Assembly: GCA_018780265.1 (NCBI GenBank)
Contig: JADMJV010000011.1
Span: 1-63,329 of the forward strand
From: a bacterium
GTDB lineage: Bacteria > Vulcanimicrobiota > Xenobia > Xenobiales > JADMJV01
Length of the DNA stretch: 63,329 nt
Direction of reading: 5' to 3'
Of the stretch, positions 53,642 to 61,401 are shown one piece after another. The translations under genes were made by a program, and so were the position numbers. The notes under the pieces are model-generated. The model had not been told where the DNA came from. It did no database searches and saw only the letters and a program-made list of their open reading frames with translations. Every line of letters begins with the position of its first letter. The stretch's first letter is position 1.

Positions 53642-54716
53642 ACTTCCGGGTAGACTGCCCTGGGAAGGGCTTGTAGGTGGCCTGGTCGGTTGCCTCGCGG
53701 TCGGCATCTTGTCCAGCGGAATCGTGGTCTACTACCTGGCGCCCAAGTTTCACAAAGCCACCGCCAACGTCAATTTTTCGGCCAACGTTTCGGTCACACC
53801 CCTGCCCTCGGCCACTGCACCCTCGCCACCGTCCACTCATCCCACGCCCACGGCCGAGAACGACGACGAAGACGATGCAGAACCCGCCTACTCTCCTCCG
53901 CCCCCCGCCCCGGCCACTCCCCGCCCCGCGCGGCCCAGTTGGGATGCCACCGATCCGGCCCCCAGCGAGGACCTGTTGGTGCGCCAGGTCAAACGCAGCG
54001 ACGGAGCTGCCCTTTTTGTTGAAAATCGCTCCGCCTGCCCAATCACCCTCACCATCCAGTTAGATGAAAAGCTCAATCTGGTCAGCAATCCGCCCTTTCC
54101 CTACACCACCACGGTGGCCGGCAAGCAAAAATTCAAACTGGCCGATCTCTCGATGTACCGCCCCGGACGTTGGTCCTATAGCTATACCTACAAATATAGT
54201 GAAGGCAGCACCACCGCTCAGCATGACCGCTCTTTCATGTATTCTCTGCCTTACGGGTCCGGTGACAGCCATCCGCTGACCCTGATCAACGGCAATGAGT
54301 ATCATTTTGCCATGCCCGAGGACACGCCCGTGCAGGCCTCTCGGGGAGGGAAGGTGGTCGCGTGCGAGGACCGCTATAGCCGCAACGGACTGAGCCCGGA
54401 ATACTTCAAGAAGGTAAACCGGGTGATCATTCGCCATGACGACGGCACACTGGGCGGTTATTACTACCTTCGCCCCGGCGGCGTGGTGGTGCAAGTGGGA
54501 CAAGCCGTCAACGCAGGAGACCTGATTGGCTACTCCGGCACAACCGGCCACACCGCCACTCCACAACTCGCATTTTGCGTATTTAAGGCCCTCAACGGCA
54601 AGTCCAAGCAGTTCTTTTCCCTGCGCTTCGCCACCTCCGATTCACCCCATGGGGCTCCCTTGCGCACCGGAGTCAGCTACCAGCCCCCTACCCAAAGCCA
54701 CCCCTACACATTCTAA
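53619..54716 (+). CDS. Degenerate LytM/M23-like envelope protein
   Basis: 365 aa from TTG 53619, which has GGAGGG six bases upstream inside the preceding gene. One transmembrane helix (about 16-43) leads to a Pro/Thr/Glu-rich linker (55-110), a beta domain (about 120-215) and an M23-like domain (215-340) with the fold's 'EDTPVQASRGGKVVA', 'IIRHDDGTLGGYYYL' and 'VNAGDLIGYSGTTG'. The zinc ligands are gone: no HxxxD before the first strand, and 'PQLAF' replaces HLHFE. It resembles EnvC/NlpD-type non-catalytic LytM activators of amidases. The coupling with the degenerate GGDEF gene suggests a sensor-effector pair acting on the cell wall. Confidence 0.82.
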   Translation: MDEQSAPELPGRLPWEGLVGGLVGCLAVGILSSGIVVYYLAPKFHKATANVNFSANVSVTPLPSATAPSPPSTHPTPTAENDDEDDAEPAYSPPPPAPATPRPARPSWDATDPAPSEDLLVRQVKRSDGAALFVENRSACPITLTIQLDEKLNLVSNPPFPYTTTVAGKQKFKLADLSMYRPGRWSYSYTYKYSEGSTTAQHDRSFMYSLPYGSGDSHPLTLINGNEYHFAMPEDTPVQASRGGKVVACEDRYSRNGLSPEYFKKVNRVIIRHDDGTLGGYYYLRPGGVVVQVGQAVNAGDLIGYSGTTGHTATPQLAFCVFKALNGKSKQFFSLRFATSDSPHGAPLRTGVSYQPPTQSHPYTF

Positions 54717-54967
54717 TTCGCTCGCATACCGCTGGCTATGGCTCCCGATCATCCTGTGCGAGGCCGGTTGCAAGCCTGGCCTGTGGCAGCCGGGGCCCTG
54801 GCGCAATTTTTCACACTGGGTGTCGTGGCTACGCCTTTCTTGGTCAAGAGCCAGCCGGCCAGCCCCAGGCACCGCCACATTCACGGTTTTTCTCGCAGTC
54901 TGGCTTTCTGGGACCCTTGTGGGCCGGACCCAGGAGGGTTTCGAGGCAAGGAGACAAACTCTCCGGC

Positions 54968-56338
54968 ATGTCGCAGACGATCAGTGATGCAATATTAGAC
55001 TTAACCCGTAAAATCTCCCAGGGAGAAGACCACCGGGAGGCCCTGGGCGGGCTGCTCGACCAAGCACTACCGGCCACCGAGCAGCAACTGCAGTCCTTCC
55101 TCGAGCATGCCCCGCACAATCCAGAGTTCTCCGACGAAATGGTCGAACAGTTCCAGGACGGGCTACGCAACCTGAAGATCAGCTTCGAAGTGCTACAAGA
55201 CCTGCTCGACCAGGACTCTTCCACGGCATGGGCAAGCGAAGCGGATCGACTGCACCGCACCATGGTGTCCATCCGCAAGGCCCAAACGGCCCACCAGGAC
55301 ATGGTGGAAGATGGCGATACCTCTCACCTATACCTCAATCGCCTGCTTATTCACCTGCGTGCCTGGCAAGAGGGCCGGGCTCCGGGCCCCATGACCGTGG
55401 CTCTGGTTCAAGCCATGCCTCATTTTCAACAAGATCTGCAAAGCTTCATCGACGAATTTGAGGACCCGGCTGTGCAAGACCGAATGAACCAACACATGGA
55501 GCGCTTGATGGAGAGCTGCAACGCAGTGGTGGAGGCCGTCACGGACGGGGACGCCACTCAAGGGGAGTTGGCCCACTGGGTTAGCCAGATTGTCCAGTTT
55601 AGTCAGGATCTCGATCAAACCCTGGCTGAAACGGTCGAATCTCACCTGGCCGCCGGACCCACCCCCTTTCCGGTGGTCAACCTGGTCAATGCCGCCATGG
55701 ACCGCTACCTGGGACAGTTGATTCCCGCCGAAGACCTGGCCGACACCATGGACCAGTGCGAGGACTGGCTGCGAGCTCAACTGCCCGGCGACACCGATCC
55801 ATCCCTGCAGCAGGCCGCCGAAGAGCTTTTCAAGATCCTCCAGGACATGCGCAAAACCACATTGCAGGGCGACGTAGACCAACTCCTCAGTGAACGCGAG
55901 ACGCTTTTCGCGGCCGCCGAAAACTTGGCGATGTTTGCAGCGGTGCTCTCGCCCGACGAAGAAGTGGTCAATCTGGTGAGTACCGAAGGTCTAGGCGCCG
56001 CCGGCACGTCAGATACCCGTCCCATGCCCCAACTGTTAGCCCAAATTCTTCAGCAGGCCGAATCCTATCTGACCGGGAGTCAAAACTCCGACAGCCTGGA
56101 AGAGTCGGTCCAGGCGTTGGAGCGCCTCGTCTCCTCGACCGAGGGGCAAATGTCTCGCTCGCGCGATAGCAAAGAGGTCAAAGAGCGTACCCAACAGGCC
56201 CTGGAGATACTTAGTGAGGCGAGTGAACTGTTGTGGGAGTTTGTAGAGAGCGCCAATCAAGAACGGTTTAAAACCATCGAGGAACTGCTGGCCGAAGCCA
56301 GCGACGTGGTTCATTCGCTATCTCCACGCCGTCGCTAA
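54968..56338 (+). CDS. Helical-repeat protein without zinc ribbon (paralog 3)
   Basis: 456 aa, unrecognised and nearly all helical. A ~40-residue unit with a hydrophobic start, a short G/Q turn and a hydrophobic second helix recurs at about 4-45, 121-160 ('LYLNRLLIHLRAWQEG'), 235-272 ('PVVNLVNAAMDRYLGQ') and 354-394 ('LLAQILQQAESYLTGS'). The same unit occurs in the two zinc-ribbon proteins at 19686-21299 and 28631-29863. No Cys cluster, signal or membrane segment is present. The start at 54968 follows AAGGAGA. The 251-bp gap before it holds only a weak ORF (54738-54998). It overlaps the 3' end of the convergent GNAT gene by four bases. Confidence 0.8.
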   Translation: MSQTISDAILDLTRKISQGEDHREALGGLLDQALPATEQQLQSFLEHAPHNPEFSDEMVEQFQDGLRNLKISFEVLQDLLDQDSSTAWASEADRLHRTMVSIRKAQTAHQDMVEDGDTSHLYLNRLLIHLRAWQEGRAPGPMTVALVQAMPHFQQDLQSFIDEFEDPAVQDRMNQHMERLMESCNAVVEAVTDGDATQGELAHWVSQIVQFSQDLDQTLAETVESHLAAGPTPFPVVNLVNAAMDRYLGQLIPAEDLADTMDQCEDWLRAQLPGDTDPSLQQAAEELFKILQDMRKTTLQGDVDQLLSERETLFAAAENLAMFAAVLSPDEEVVNLVSTEGLGAAGTSDTRPMPQLLAQILQQAESYLTGSQNSDSLEESVQALERLVSSTEGQMSRSRDSKEVKERTQQALEILSEASELLWEFVESANQERFKTIEELLAEASDVVHSLSPRRR

Positions 56339-56817
56339 GTGCAGCGCCGCACAATCTGAACTCGTTCCACTTCGAAATCAAGCGCCTTCAATCCAAGCTT
56401 GATGGTGCGGTCATTGCTGCTCGAAACCATTCCCACCAGGTATTTCAGGCCACGAGCGGCAGCCAGCTGGGAAGCCTTCTTGATCAGGCGATGAGTGGCG
56501 AAGCGACCACGTTTGTCCGGGCGTACCGCCAGATCGACGATAAAGCACTGATTCTCGCCGGTACTGGGCTCAACGTGGCCAAAATCCAACATTAAGTAGC
56601 CCGTGATCAACTTACCCTCGGCCAAAGACTGCTCCTCGACCAGGATCACAAAATTGCGTTCGACCAGCATCTCGTCGAGATTCTCATAGGCGTGAGCACA
56701 GTAGGCGCGCACCTCCTCGGGGGTGGCCTCGCGATTGGCGGGAATCCCTGCCACGATGCACTCCACGGCCAGTTCTCTAATGGAGCCAACATCGGCACTG
56801 CGAGCCAGGCGAATCAC
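56335..56817 (-). CDS. GNAT family N-acetyltransferase
   Basis: 160 aa from GTG 56817, whose bases overlap the P450 stop (GTGA); longer readings run into the P450 gene. The GNAT fold is indicated by 'QCFIVDLAVRPDKRGRFATH' with the acetyl-CoA loop R-P-D-K-R-G-R-F-A (the RGxGxG region, imperfect), followed by 'LIKKASQLAAARGLKYLVG' and a C-terminal strand. Acceptor unknown. The translational coupling to a cytochrome P450 suggests that the two act on the same small molecule or regulate each other. Confidence 0.82.
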   Translation of the reverse strand: MIRLARSADVGSIRELAVECIVAGIPANREATPEEVRAYCAHAYENLDEMLVERNFVILVEEQSLAEGKLITGYLMLDFGHVEPSTGENQCFIVDLAVRPDKRGRFATHRLIKKASQLAAARGLKYLVGMVSSSNDRTIKLGLKALDFEVERVQIVRRCT

Positions 56818-58049
56818 GCGATCAACTCCACTTTGAGATTCTTCAGCCTGCGAAAGGCTAGCGTGGGAATGCGTTCGGGCGGCGCGGCCAGGCGACTTCG
56901 CGGCCAGCGTTTCAAGAACGATGCAAAGACGGTTCGAGCCTCCAGCTTGGCCAAAAACGAACCTACGCAAAAATGGATGCCCCGTCCAAAGGGGATATGG
57001 TTGCTGTCCTGACGCTCCAGGCTAAATTTGTCCGGCTCGGGAAACTGGGCTGGGTCGCGGTTGGCCGCCCCCATGCACAGATTCAGGCTGTCTCCCGGGC
57101 GCAGAACCTTATCGCCCAGTTGCACCTCCTGGACCACAAAGCGACTGGCGATCAAGGAAGGACTGTCGTAGCGCAAAACTTCTTCCACGGCCCGGTCGAT
57201 GCGCTCGGGTTGGAGCACCACTTTGGCCGATTCGCTGGGGTGCTGCAGCAAGGCCAGCAGGCCATTGGCAATAAAATTGGTGGTGGTGTCGTGACCCGCC
57301 CCAAAGAGCAGGATACACATCGAAAGGATCTCCGATTCCTGTAAGGTGGTCCCTTCGTGCTGGGCCTGCAGCAGGCGCGACATCAAGTCATCCTGGGGCT
57401 GACCACGACGTTCTTGCATCAAAGCGGTAAAGTAGCCGGCCATCCCCTCCAGGCTTTCCAGGCTGCGACCCACCACCTCCGGTGTAAGCTGTTCGTTGCC
57501 CAGGAAGCTGGCCAGATCGTGCGACCAACCTTGAAGCTCGCGAAAATCCTGAGGCCGACTCCCCAAAAAGTCGGCGATGGTCATCACTGGCAAAGGGATG
57601 GCGATGGCCTGCATCAAGTCCACCACATCCCCGGTCTTCAACGGTTGGAGCAACCGGTCCACTCGCTCCTGAATGGTAGGCCCCAACAACTCCACGCTGC
57701 GCGGAGTAAAGGCTTTGCTGATCAACGCGCGCAGGCGCGTGTGAGCGGGGGGATCGGTGAAGAGCAAGAAGCTGGCCAGCCACTTCTCAATCGTCTTCAG
57801 GCGCAATTGGGCCTCTTGCAACTGTTCCGGACTGGACCCCTGGCCAGTGAGGCGATGGGAGAAATTGGAGACCTGTCCCACCGAAAGGCGCGCGTCTTTC
57901 ATCAGGGCTGCCACATCGTCGTAACGAGTGATGAACCAGGACTGCCAACTATCACTCCAATGAACCGGGTCCAACTTGCGGAGAACATGATAGGCCGGGT
58001 AAGGATTGATCAGCAATTGACGGGAAAACTTGGCAAGCAGGTCCTGCAT
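56814..58049 (-). CDS. Cytochrome P450
   Basis: 411 aa, soluble bacterial class I size. The I-helix oxygen-activation motif is 'AGHDTT' (251-256), the ExxR pair is Glu290/Arg293 in 'EEVLRY', and the heme-binding loop 'PFGRGIHFCVGSFLA' puts the axial thiolate at Cys361. Family likely near CYP107/CYP109-type hydroxylases of fatty acids or polyketides; the substrate is unknown. It would need ferredoxin and ferredoxin reductase, neither of which is nearby. An AT-rich upstream region with a 20-bp inverted repeat lies between this gene and the divergent Gly-rich protein gene. Confidence 0.96.
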   Translation of the reverse strand: MQDLLAKFSRQLLINPYPAYHVLRKLDPVHWSDSWQSWFITRYDDVAALMKDARLSVGQVSNFSHRLTGQGSSPEQLQEAQLRLKTIEKWLASFLLFTDPPAHTRLRALISKAFTPRSVELLGPTIQERVDRLLQPLKTGDVVDLMQAIAIPLPVMTIADFLGSRPQDFRELQGWSHDLASFLGNEQLTPEVVGRSLESLEGMAGYFTALMQERRGQPQDDLMSRLLQAQHEGTTLQESEILSMCILLFGAGHDTTTNFIANGLLALLQHPSESAKVVLQPERIDRAVEEVLRYDSPSLIASRFVVQEVQLGDKVLRPGDSLNLCMGAANRDPAQFPEPDKFSLERQDSNHIPFGRGIHFCVGSFLAKLEARTVFASFLKRWPRSRLAAPPERIPTLAFRRLKNLKVELIA

Positions 58050-58113
58050 CGGGACCCATTCGCTCCGGCTCGGCCGCCGCCTTGCAAACTAAACAGCAAC
58101 AATTTTGCGCAAA

Positions 58114-58133
58114 AGTGTTACAAATTTAACACT
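58114..58133. promoter_or_regulatory. Inverted repeat, possible operator
   Basis: AGTGTTA-caaatt-TAACACT has perfect 7-bp arms in the 166-bp region between the divergent P450 and Gly-rich genes. Its AT-rich core and place upstream of both starts fit a repressor site, perhaps controlling the P450-GNAT pair. No regulator gene is adjacent. Confidence 0.45.
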
Positions 58134-58215
58134 CTGTCCACACCCTCCGGCTGGACGAAGTCGAGCCTGGGCGATACTATCTTCTCAAGACATTCCGAAA
58201 GCGAGGACTTTTCTC

Positions 58216-58677
58216 ATGTGTGAAGTTAATAGAGTAAACAACAATCTGGGCGCTGGTGCTTCGATGAGTATCGCTATGTGCCTCACCAGCGGACTCGGCG
58301 CTGGCAACAACATGGCTCAAGCTTTTGCCGGCCCCCAAGGCGCATTTGCCCAGGCCGGTGGCCCGGGTGGTCTCGGTTCCATCGCCGGCTGCGGCGGTGG
58401 CTGCCCCAACGGCAACGCGCTGGCAGGCAACTTCGGTGGCCCCTGTGGCCAAGGTGGCCCCGGTGGACCCCAGAACGCCTTCCAGGCTGGCTTTCAGCAA
58501 GGCCAGATGGCCGCCAAAATGAAGAAATTGATGCGCAAAATGCACCGCTTGATGGCTCAGATGGGCGGCGGCATGGGTGGCCCCGGTGGCGGCGGCGGAT
58601 GCGGCTGCTTCGGCGGCCAGCAGTTCGGCGGCGGCTTCGGTGGACCCCAATTCGGTGGCGGGCCGCGCCTCTTCTAA
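58216..58677 (+). CDS. Gly-rich protein with central basic Met/Lys helix
   Basis: 153 aa, unrecognised. The ends are Gly/Pro/Phe-rich with single Cys residues spread along the chain ('GCGGGCP', 'GGGGGCGCFGG'). A central motif 'GPQNAFQAGFQQGQMAAKM' (84-102) is followed by a basic amphipathic helix 'KKLMRKMHRLMAQM'. The motif resembles residues 54-72 of the Met-rich transglycosylase (30005-30784). There is no signal peptide; the N-terminus 'MCEVNRVNNNLGAGASMSIA' could be a leader of an unconventional export or peptide system. An AGGA site lies ~9 bases before the ATG and a strong terminator follows, so it is monocistronic. Confidence 0.8.
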   Translation: MCEVNRVNNNLGAGASMSIAMCLTSGLGAGNNMAQAFAGPQGAFAQAGGPGGLGSIAGCGGGCPNGNALAGNFGGPCGQGGPGGPQNAFQAGFQQGQMAAKMKKLMRKMHRLMAQMGGGMGGPGGGGGCGCFGGQQFGGGFGGPQFGGGPRLF

Positions 58678-58699
58678 TCGGCACAAGGCAGCCAACCTG

Positions 58700-58727
58700 A
58701 AAAAGGACCGGTTTCCCGGTCCTTTTT
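58700..58727 (+). terminator. Rho-independent terminator
   Basis: A 12-bp perfect stem AAAAAGGACCGG / CCGGTCCTTTTT with a 4-nt loop, 22 bp after the Gly-rich gene stop. Symmetric A and T tracts mean that it could work in both directions. Confidence 0.92.
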
Positions 58728-58799
58728 CATTTGATGGTCAAGGCGCCCGTCAGTTAGCCCGCTATTGGGAGTCGAGCCTGAAAGGACGCCTCGGCACTC

Positions 58800-59351
58800 T
58801 TGAGGCGCTTGATTTCCCAAGACACAGAACAGGCCCCCAATCCTAAAACGTCGGACAAGAAATCCCCCGCGAGTTCCGACTCGGCCGACCAAGGTGGCAA
58901 GGAATGCAGCTCCGCTCCTCCTGCCGCAACCCCAACGGGCGGCCCAGAGGGAGACGAGGCCGCGAATCCGTGCGGCGAAGAGACAAAAACCGTCTCCGAA
59001 AGTGTCAGCCCTGCTTCAGTTGGCGACGACGGGATTCAGGTGCCCCCCGAAGCCAGTCAGCCAGAGGCCAAAAAAGCCGCGACAGATACGGCACAAGAGA
59101 ATCCGTCGGGTTCCGATGCAGGCGTGAATGAGGTAGGCTCGACTTCCGACAAGTCGGCACCGGCTCCCGAATCGTCTCACCTCCTTGGCGATATGCTCCA
59201 AATCCGGCAAGGCGTAGCCAGTGATCGGGTTATTTCCGTCCAAGACCCGGAAATTCGTCACGGACAAAAGAGCGCTTCAAATCGATTTGACGGGCACAAG
59301 CAAAGCGTTGTCGTTGATACTACTGCCAGCAAGTTGATCAGGTGGCCATAG
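58800..59351 (+). pseudogene. IS1182-like transposase remnant
   Basis: Only the last ~55 codons (from about 59181) are recognisable: 'RQGVASDRVISVQDPEIRHG' followed by 'KSASNRFDGHKQSVVVDT' matches the middle of IS1182-family DDE transposases (conserved 'DPE.RHG.KS..RFDGHK'). The part before it, from TTG 58800, is a Pro/Ser/Glu-rich low-complexity stretch, possibly the linker of the same transposase after decay or a separate fragment. The homology is cut near 59338, exactly where IS110 transposase sequence begins, so the element was truncated by that insertion or by a deletion. Confidence 0.7.
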
Positions 59352-60347
59352 AGGCAACGAGAGGGAGCAATTACTACGTTGATCTGCTATTAGATCAAGG
59401 CGCGTCGGTATCGGTAGCAAGCAAACCCTGCCAAAGTGTCGTTCTTAAGCAAGAATGCCAGGAATGACCGAAATGACTCACTCAGCCTGGCCCTGCATCT
59501 GGCCAGCGGGACTCTGCCCACGGTCTGGGCGCCGGATAAAGAGACCCGGGAGGACCGCCAGATCCTTCGCTATCGGGTCAACTTGATCCAGGAACTGACA
59601 AGGCTGAAGAACCGCTTAAGGGCGCTGATGGCCGAGCACGACCTGACCGGGTCGGGGTCGGACGTCAAAGCCGCCAGCGACCTCTTCATGATAAAGCTGA
59701 AGAGCCGTCTGTCGTGGGGAGCCCAGTTCGTCTTGACCAACGAGTTGGAGCAGATCGACCTCTTGGAGGCGCGTCTCAAGACCATGGACGAGCTCATTCG
59801 GGTTCGCGCGGCCAGGTGGACCGACGTGGGCCTGTTGATGACGATCCGCGGAATCAATGTGCTGACTGCGTTTACCATCGTGGTGACCATCGGGCGAATC
59901 GATCGCTTTCTCACCGCTAACAGCCTGGCCAATTACAGTGGACTGGTTCCCAGCCAACGCTGTTCTGCGGGTAAGTCCCGCAATGGGAAAATCACAAAAG
60001 CAGGCTCCAAGATGCTACGGTGGGCGCTCACGGAAGCAGTGCAAAGCTTGTGCAGAATGGACAATCCCTATCGCAACCTGTGCAAGCGCCTCGAACGGAA
60101 GAACAAGGGTAAGGGTAAAGCTGCGACCGCTTGCGCACCCAAACTGCTGACGGCCATCTGGTGCATGCTCACTCGGGGCGAGACTTTCCGCCACGCCGAG
60201 CCCAAATTGGTAGAGGACAAGGTGCAGCGTCGGGAACAGCGCCTCAACGCCGCCCGCAAAGTCGTGGAAGAAAAGAAAAAGCGCAATCACGAGGTAATCA
60301 TGGGCAATTGGCGCTGGTTCAGGAACTGGCCTCACGCCGAATTCTGA
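59339..60347 (+). pseudogene. IS110-family transposase, N-truncated and frameshifted
   Basis: The 5' part reads 'VAIEATRGSNYYVDLLLDQG' (conserved E of the RuvC-like DEDD site), ending in a stop at 59467; the downstream frame resumes near 59433 with 'NARNDRNDSLSLALHLASG' (third and fourth D) and continues to 60347. The C-terminal Tnp_20 domain is intact: 'LLMTIRGINVLTAFTIV' then 'GLVPSQRCSAGKSRNGKITK', with the catalytic Ser region. The first ~50-60 residues, including the first Asp, are missing. The copy is therefore dead. Family members use a bridge RNA from the element's non-coding end to choose targets. Confidence 0.85.
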
Positions 60348-60706
60348 TGCCGGTCCCGCGCCAGCTTCTGGCATCCTTCGGGAGGGACCGTCTGGCTGAA
60401 GTGGCCGCCGTGGCCACAGGATAGACCGCCGAACAGAAGCGGCTCTCGTTCGATTCTGCTCGTCCGCTCTCACACCGGCGACTGAATATGGAGGGAAACC
60501 CCGTTATTTGAGGTCGGCGCAGAATCGGTCTGCGGTGGTCAGCGATGCACTTATTTCTGACCCATTGGGAATGTCTGGCCATGGACTCCGCGGACGCAAG
60601 CTTGTCAAACCCCGATAGAACCTAGGTTTTGAAGTTGGGTCTTGACGCGCAACAGAAATGGTGTGAATCGGACTCCGGTGGTCCGGCACCAGCGGCCAGC
60701 CCAGTT
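60348..60706. other. 359 bp after the IS110 remnant with no gene
   Basis: No ORF here has coding character. It should include the 3' non-coding end of the IS110 element (unmarked, because IS110 elements lack terminal inverted repeats) and the tail of the unit that ends at the first direct repeat. A short inverted GGAC/GTCC structure sits near 60669-60683. Confidence 0.4.
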
Positions 60707-60765
60707 CCCTGGCAATCTCCCGGCAATCAACTCACCAGAACTCAAACAAACTCCCCCGACACAGC
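60707..60765 (+). repeat. Direct repeat, left copy (59 bp)
   Basis: The left copy matches 63233-63290 at 53 of 59 aligned positions (one gap, five substitutions by eye). It contains CGGCAATCAACTCACC and ends CCCCCGACACAGC. It stops 19 bp before a tRNA-Trp 3' fragment. It probably marks the right end of a previously inserted unit, or an attachment-site arm. Confidence 0.85.
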
Positions 60766-60783
60766 GGAACTCAAAAAAAGCGC

Positions 60784-60839
60784 AGAGCGGCGGTCTCCAA
60801 AACCGTAGGTCGCAGGTTCGAATCCTGTCACTCCTGCCA
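60784..60839 (+). tRNA. tRNA-Trp(CCA) 3' fragment
   Basis: The 3' 56 nt of a tRNA are intact: the end of the D-stem (AGAGC), an anticodon stem with loop CTCCAAA (anticodon CCA at 60797-60799), a T-arm GCAGG-TTCGAAT-CCTGT and acceptor strand CACTCCT-G-CCA. The expected 5' part (AGGAGTG... and D-loop) is absent; upstream bases do not pair with the acceptor strand. It is therefore not a functional tRNA but the kind of fragment left at an integration site. Confidence 0.85.
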
Positions 60840-60843
60840 AAGT

Positions 60844-60869
60844 AAACCGCGTGATAGCACGGTTTTTTT
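60844..60869 (+). terminator. Rho-independent terminator after tRNA fragment
   Basis: AAACC...GTG-ATAG-CAC-GGTTTTTTT forms a bulged stem with seven T. It lies five bases after the CCA end and probably once terminated the complete tRNA-Trp transcript, so the copied segment includes the tRNA's own terminator. Confidence 0.75.
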
Positions 60870-60908
60870 GTTGGTGCACTTCGCTCGCCTGGGAGGCTTG
60901 GCAATCGG

Positions 60909-61139
60909 GTGGCAATACGAGTTGAAGGGCGCCAGCCAATTGAGGTCGGCACACTGCGCGAGTGGCTCTGCCGTGTCTATGACGACGATGAGATGGAAAT
61001 TGGCCACTGCCGAGCCTTCACCGTGGCGGAGCTGGACGAGGAGGCGCTGGCCGACTGCGATTGCCTGTCGCAGGACCTCGAACGGGCTATGGCCGTGCTT
61101 TGTGCGCAGGATGAATTATGGGGTCCCTTCGTCAACTAA
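60909..61139 (+). CDS. Small acidic protein in defence cassette, unknown
   Basis: 76 aa from GTG 60909, unrecognised. It is strongly acidic ('YDDDEMEIG', 'AELDEEALADCDC') and ends 'DELWGPFVN'. A GGGAGG element lies ~13 bases upstream. It reads toward the dCTP deaminase gene, 262 bp before it. Small acidic partners are common as antitoxins or inhibitors, but nothing shows that here. It could also be a remnant of an earlier cargo gene. Confidence 0.5.
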   Translation: MAIRVEGRQPIEVGTLREWLCRVYDDDEMEIGHCRAFTVAELDEEALADCDCLSQDLERAMAVLCAQDELWGPFVN

Positions 61140-61401
61140 GTGCCGTGCGGGACCCGAGGGCCTCTTCATCGAAGGCGAGGTAGATTAAATCCTGAATTTA
61201 CTGGTTTGGGAGGTGGTCACGGCCAGAGTAAGGGGGGTCTGTCTAAGCAGGCCGCCTCGGCGGTCCGCCGCACTTGCTCCCTTCCGGGGGCACCACGCGG
61301 AGACCCAGGTCGCTCGGAACTTTCGCCAGTTGAACAAACTTCGCAGAGCTGACCAAGCCGGTTGAAGGTTTTTCCATCACCCTCATGAACCTCGGAATCA
61401 G
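61140..61401 (+). other. Non-coding leader of the dCTP deaminase gene, candidate regulatory RNA
   Basis: No ORF is convincing in these 262 bp. The region contains several GC-rich inverted segments (for example around 61247-61270, GCCGCC/GGCGG). In the AvcID system of Vibrio an inhibitory RNA (AvcI) is encoded immediately 5' of avcD. The position here matches, but I see no sequence evidence for an RNA gene beyond position and structure-prone sequence. Confidence 0.3.

Noticed and set aside
54738..54998. 86-aa ORF with one hydrophobic stretch, between the LytM-like and helical-repeat genes
   Set aside because: No ribosome-binding site, no recognised motif, and its end overlaps the next gene. 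It could be a decayed gene but this is not supportable.
60707..60765. Direct repeats considered as integron attC sites
   Set aside because: No R'/R'' core sites or imperfect palindromic structure typical of attC.
60605..60952. Minus-strand ORF with 'DRIRTCDLRFWRPPL'
   Set aside because: This reading is the antisense of the tRNA fragment, a common false protein, not a gene.
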